Assembly: GCA_018063485.1 (NCBI GenBank)
Contig: JAGPBG010000078.1
Coordinates: 1-8,538 of the forward strand
Reading direction: 5' to 3'
DNA length: 8,538 bases
Origin: Cypionkella sp.
GTDB lineage: Bacteria > Pseudomonadota > Alphaproteobacteria > Rhodobacterales > Rhodobacteraceae
The notes below the pieces were generated by a model. That model searched no databases. It was given only the letters and a program-made list of their open reading frames with translations, and was not told the DNA's origin. Numbering within the stretch: position 1 is the stretch's first letter; every line of letters begins with the position of its first letter. This document shows positions 5,884 through 8,538 of this stretch, piece by piece. Both the position numbers and the translations under genes were made by a program.

Positions 5884-6537
5884 ATGTTTAACACCGCACT
5901 TACCCTCAGCGACCTGATGCTTCTGGCCAAAGGTGCCGGAATGACCTTGGCAGTGACTTTTTTCGCCGTGACCGGAGGCACCTTGATGGGGCTGGCCTTT
6001 GGTGTGATCCGCGCGCAGATCAGCCCATGGGCCGCCCTGCCACTTACCTTTGTGCTGGACGTTTTCCGTTCGGTTCCCTTGCTGTTTCAACTGGTTATCG
6101 CCAATGCGTTTCAGGCGATTGCCGGGCTGAACATGCCACCCTTCACCACGTCTTGCATCGTGCTTGCGCTTTACACTTCGGCCTATTGCACCGAAATCGT
6201 GCGCGGGGCGATTGATGCGGTGCCGATGGTCACCCGACGCGCGGCGCGCTCCCTGGGGCTGACCTGGGGGCAGGATATGACCCATATCGTGTTCCCGATG
6301 GCGTTGCGGGTGGCTTTGCCAAGCTGGATCGGGCTGACGCTGGGGGTGATGAAAGACTCGGCGCTGGTCGGTTGGCTGGGTGTGTTCGAGTTGCTGAAAC
6401 AGTCGCAAACCCTGATCACAAGGCTGCAAGAGCCGATGTTCATCCTGATAGTCGCAGGTGGCATCTACTTCCTGATCAGCTTCCCAATTGCCCGCATGGG
6501 CGGCCAACTTGAAAAACGGTGGCGCGAGAATGATTGA
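5884..6537 (+). CDS. Amino-acid ABC transporter permease, second subunit
   Basis: A 217-residue membrane permease of the same family as its neighbour and its probable heterodimer partner. FRSVPLLFQL (61-70) is the RxxPxLxQL-type signature, and the EAA loop is TEIVRGAIDAVPM (103-115) followed by RRAARSLGLTWGQ (118-130). Membrane segments are visible around 12-42, 52-80, 86-102, 140-165 and 185-202. The ATG at 5884 is chosen for the GAGGGG ribosome binding site at 5872-5877, which overlaps the stop codon of the first permease and indicates translational coupling; an earlier in-frame ATG at 5833 lies inside the preceding gene. The last codons overlap the ATPase start by 8 nt. Confidence 0.9.
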   Translation: MFNTALTLSDLMLLAKGAGMTLAVTFFAVTGGTLMGLAFGVIRAQISPWAALPLTFVLDVFRSVPLLFQLVIANAFQAIAGLNMPPFTTSCIVLALYTSAYCTEIVRGAIDAVPMVTRRAARSLGLTWGQDMTHIVFPMALRVALPSWIGLTLGVMKDSALVGWLGVFELLKQSQTLITRLQEPMFILIVAGGIYFLISFPIARMGGQLEKRWREND

Positions 6538-7252
6538 GATACAAAACGTCCGTAAGTCCTTTGGCCCGCTTGAGGTTCTCAAAGGCATTGATCTGACAGT
6601 GAAAAAAGGCGAGGTTGTGTCAGTGATCGGTGGGTCCGGTTCGGGCAAATCAACGCTGCTGACCTGTATCAACGGCTTGGAGCCGATCAACGCGGGCAAG
6701 ATCTTGGTTGATGGGATCGAGGTTCATGCCAAGACCACCGATCTGAACAAGCTGCGTCGCAAGATCGGCATCGTGTTTCAGCAATTCAACGCGTTTCCAC
6801 ATCTGACGGTGTTGGAAAACGTCACTCTTGCGCCGCGCAAGGTGTTGGGGATGGCCAAGGCCGAGGCTGATGAGATCGGCATCAAGCATCTGACCCATGT
6901 GGGTTTGGGTGAAAAGCTGGCGGTCTATCCGGGGCGGCTTTCAGGCGGGCAGCAGCAGCGGATGGCGATTGCCCGCGCGCTGGCGATGTCGCCAAGCTAT
7001 ATGCTGTTTGACGAGGTAACCTCGGCGCTGGACCCGCAGCTTGTGGGTGAGGTGCTCGATACGCTCAAGCTCTTGGCCGATGAAGGCATGACGATGATCT
7101 GCGTGACGCATGAGATGGGATTTGCGCGCGATGTCTCTGATCGCGTGGCGTTTTTCCATCAGGGCATCATGGCCGAAATTGCGCCGCCGGCTCAGTTTTT
7201 CACCGCGCCACAGCACCCCGAAACCAAGAAATTCCTGTCGAGCGTGCGGTGA
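6530..7252 (+). CDS. Amino-acid ABC transporter, ATP-binding subunit (GlnQ/HisP type)
   Basis: A 240-residue cytoplasmic ATPase that energises the permease pair. It has Walker A GGSGSGKS (34-41), the Q-loop FQQFNAFPHLTVLENV (83-98), the ABC signature LSGGQQQR (137-144), Walker B YMLFDE (157-162) with the D-loop SALDP (165-169), and the switch histidine His194 in VTHEMGFAR. This is the standard polar amino acid transporter layout and length. The walker-B neighbourhood reads DEVTSALDP, with V in place of the common P, which is frequent in this family. The start at 6530 overlaps the permease stop (ATGATTGA, 8 nt). A frame reaching back to 6488 lies within the permease gene and is less likely. 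The TGA at 7250-7252 overlaps the oxidoreductase start. Confidence 0.95.
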   Translation: MIEIQNVRKSFGPLEVLKGIDLTVKKGEVVSVIGGSGSGKSTLLTCINGLEPINAGKILVDGIEVHAKTTDLNKLRRKIGIVFQQFNAFPHLTVLENVTLAPRKVLGMAKAEADEIGIKHLTHVGLGEKLAVYPGRLSGGQQQRMAIARALAMSPSYMLFDEVTSALDPQLVGEVLDTLKLLADEGMTMICVTHEMGFARDVSDRVAFFHQGIMAEIAPPAQFFTAPQHPETKKFLSSVR

Positions 7253-8487
7253 TGGCCTCCGACACAGTGGTGGTTGTCGGCGCGGGGGTGATTGGGCTGT
7301 CGGTGGCCCTTGCCGCACAGGCACGCGGTTTGCGGGTGCAGGTGATCGACCGGGAAGGCCCGGCGGCAGGCGCTTCGGCAGGCAATGCCGGGGCTTTTGC
7401 CTTCACCGACATCTTCCCACTGGCCTCGCCTCGCATCATTCGCCAGGCGCCGAAATGGCTGCTTGATCCTTTGGGGCCACTGTCGGTGCCGCCGCGTTAT
7501 GCGCTGAAAATTGCACCTTGGATGCTGCGATTCTGGCGGGCAAGCTGGCCTGCCCAGGTGCGTGCCTCGACCAAGGCGCAAACCGCGATGATGGCTCTGT
7601 CCAAGGCGGCGCTGGAGCCGTTCCTGGCCAGCGTTGGTCTTGAGCCGATGCTGCGCCGTGAAGGGCAGTTGCAGGTTTATGAGGGCGAGCGCGAGTTCAA
7701 GGAGTCCTTGCCCGGCTGGGCTGCCCGCGCCGAAGAGGGCATCGAGTTCCGCCACCTGAAGGGCGATGCCATTGCCGGGATTCAACCGGGGCTTCACCCA
7801 CGCTTTACCCATGCGACCTTCACCCCCGGCTGGTATTCGATTTCCGATCCCAAGGATTACACACTGGCCCTGGCCGAAGTGTTTCGTGCCGCGGGCGGCG
7901 AGATCATCATCGCCGAGGCGCGGCAGTTGGTGGCCGGTGGGGTTGAAACCTCGGCGGGGGTGTTCAAGGGCACGGTCGTCCTGGCGGCAGGGGCGTATTC
8001 GCATTTGCTGGCGCGCACGGCAGGGGTGAAAATCCCGCTGGAAACCGAGCGCGGGTATAACACCACCCTGCCCCCCGGCGCTTTCGATTTGCGCTGCCAG
8101 ATCACCTTCGGCGGGCATGGGTTTGTGGTCGCGAAACTGTCATCGGGCCTGCGGGTCGGCGGAGCGGTTGAGTTGGGCGGGCTGAACCTGCCGCCAAATT
8201 ACGCCCGCGCCGATGCCATGCTGACCAAAGCCGCGCGGTTCCTGCCGGGACTGAACACCTCGGGCGGGGTGCAATGGATGGGGTTCCGGCCGTCGCTGCC
8301 TGACAGCCTGGCCGCGCTTGGACCCCTGCCCGGCCACCCCGATGTGATCTGCGCCTTTGGTCACGGCCATCTGGGCTTGACGCAATCGGCAGGCACTGCA
8401 GAAATCATCGCTGATCTGTTGACAGGCAAGACGCCTTCGATAGATCTCTCCCCGTTTTCCCCCGCCAGATTCACGAGACAATCATGA
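7252..8487 (+). CDS. hypO: FAD-dependent D-amino acid dehydrogenase, probable cis-4-hydroxy-D-proline dehydrogenase
   Basis: A 411-residue flavoprotein of the DadA/DAO family. The N-terminus holds the dinucleotide-binding fold VVVVGAGVIGLSVAL (6-20) with an acidic/basic strand end VIDRE (31-35), then the GASAGNAGAF segment (40-49) characteristic of DadA-like enzymes. VVLAAGAYS (242-250) is the second FAD-contact region, and GFRPSLPDS (344-352) with GHGHLGLTQSAGTA (370-383) is the C-terminal family signature. It is predicted to oxidise cis-4-hydroxy-D-proline to delta1-pyrroline-4-hydroxy-2-carboxylate, passing electrons to the respiratory chain, and probably also D-proline. It is a single-chain type: no small ferredoxin-like or second flavoprotein subunits, as in Pseudomonas aeruginosa LhpBEF, lie between it and the next gene. 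The start overlaps the ATPase stop (TGATG); a GTG one codon earlier (7249) is possible. Its stop overlaps the epimerase start (ATGA). Confidence 0.88.
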   Translation: MASDTVVVVGAGVIGLSVALAAQARGLRVQVIDREGPAAGASAGNAGAFAFTDIFPLASPRIIRQAPKWLLDPLGPLSVPPRYALKIAPWMLRFWRASWPAQVRASTKAQTAMMALSKAALEPFLASVGLEPMLRREGQLQVYEGEREFKESLPGWAARAEEGIEFRHLKGDAIAGIQPGLHPRFTHATFTPGWYSISDPKDYTLALAEVFRAAGGEIIIAEARQLVAGGVETSAGVFKGTVVLAAGAYSHLLARTAGVKIPLETERGYNTTLPPGAFDLRCQITFGGHGFVVAKLSSGLRVGGAVELGGLNLPPNYARADAMLTKAARFLPGLNTSGGVQWMGFRPSLPDSLAALGPLPGHPDVICAFGHGHLGLTQSAGTAEIIADLLTGKTPSIDLSPFSPARFTRQS

Positions 8488-8538
8488 CTCAATACACCTT
8501 CCCCTGCATTGACGGCCACACCTGCGGCAACCCGGTTC
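8484..8538 (+). CDS. hypRE: 4-hydroxyproline 2-epimerase (proline racemase family), N-terminal fragment
   Basis: The first 18 codons of a gene cut by the right edge: MTQYTFPCIDGHTCGNPV, with the next codon starting with C, consistent with Arg. DGHTCGNPVR is the N-terminal signature of the proline racemase superfamily (DxHTxGxPxR), and the CxDGHTCGNPVR form closely resembles the N-terminus of Brucella-type 4-hydroxyproline epimerases as I recall it. It would interconvert trans-4-hydroxy-L-proline and cis-4-hydroxy-D-proline, the first cytoplasmic step of the pathway. The ATG overlaps the TGA of the FAD enzyme (ATGA, 4 nt), so translation is likely coupled; the upstream ribosome binding site is weak. 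The catalytic cysteines lie beyond the window, so epimerase versus 3-hydroxyproline dehydratase activity cannot be confirmed, but the locus favours the epimerase. Confidence 0.82.
   Translation, partial: MTQYTFPCIDGHTCGNPV

Noticed and set aside
7192..8118. Minus-strand open frame of about 308 codons opposite the FAD dehydrogenase gene
   Set aside because: Low-complexity composition typical of a shadow frame; the plus-strand flavoprotein explains the region.
1..8538. Mobile elements, CRISPR arrays, tRNA or rRNA genes
   Set aside because: No transposase-like frame, regularly spaced repeats or RNA-gene folds were recognised; the window is filled by metabolic genes with short gaps.

Overview
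The window looks like a chromosomal catabolic locus from an alphaproteobacterium, most likely a Rhodobacterales/Rhodobacteraceae-type organism. This rests on the high G+C, the GGCC-rich terminators, AGGA-type ribosome binding sites and the gene content; no taxonomic marker such as rRNA is present, so the placement is an inference. Every gene fits one pathway: uptake and degradation of trans-4-hydroxy-L-proline (Hyp) to alpha-ketoglutarate, as characterised for the hyp genes of Sinorhizobium meliloti and the lhp genes of Pseudomonas.

Layout. (1) 1-131, minus strand: N-terminus of a GntR-type regulator (hypR-like), cut by the window edge. (2) 132-335: divergent promoter region. (3) 336-1286, plus: the deaminase of the DHDPS/N-acetylneuraminate lyase family (hypD), ending in a strong intrinsic terminator. 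(4) 1331-1441: a convergent gap carrying four alternating copies of GTTGCG/CGCAAC, including a perfect 16-bp inverted repeat. (5) 1442-2491, minus: a malate/lactate dehydrogenase-family reductase (hypS-like, pyrroline-2-carboxylate reductase). (6) 2492-2624: divergent promoter region with a GntR-like operator. (7) 2625-4142, plus: alpha-ketoglutarate semialdehyde dehydrogenase (hypH), followed by a hairpin terminator. (8) A second copy of the same operator at 4219-4236. (9) 4327 to the right edge, plus: a tight operon of a periplasmic binding protein, two permeases, an ATPase, an FAD-dependent D-hydroxyproline dehydrogenase (hypO-like) and the first 18 codons of 4-hydroxyproline 2-epimerase (hypRE/lhpA).

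How the genes work together (inferred from family knowledge). The ABC transporter imports Hyp. The epimerase converts it to cis-4-hydroxy-D-proline. The FAD enzyme oxidises that to delta1-pyrroline-4-hydroxy-2-carboxylate. The deaminase releases ammonia to give alpha-ketoglutarate semialdehyde, and the aldehyde dehydrogenase makes alpha-ketoglutarate. The reductase would add a side route from D-proline, via pyrroline-2-carboxylate, to L-proline.

The pathway itself is known. The less familiar points are the shared 18-bp operator with a tandem octamer structure, the absence of a clear copy beside the regulator and deaminase, the repeat cluster in the convergent gap, and a stem-loop between the binding protein and the first permease. 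I found no mobile element, CRISPR array, tRNA or rRNA.
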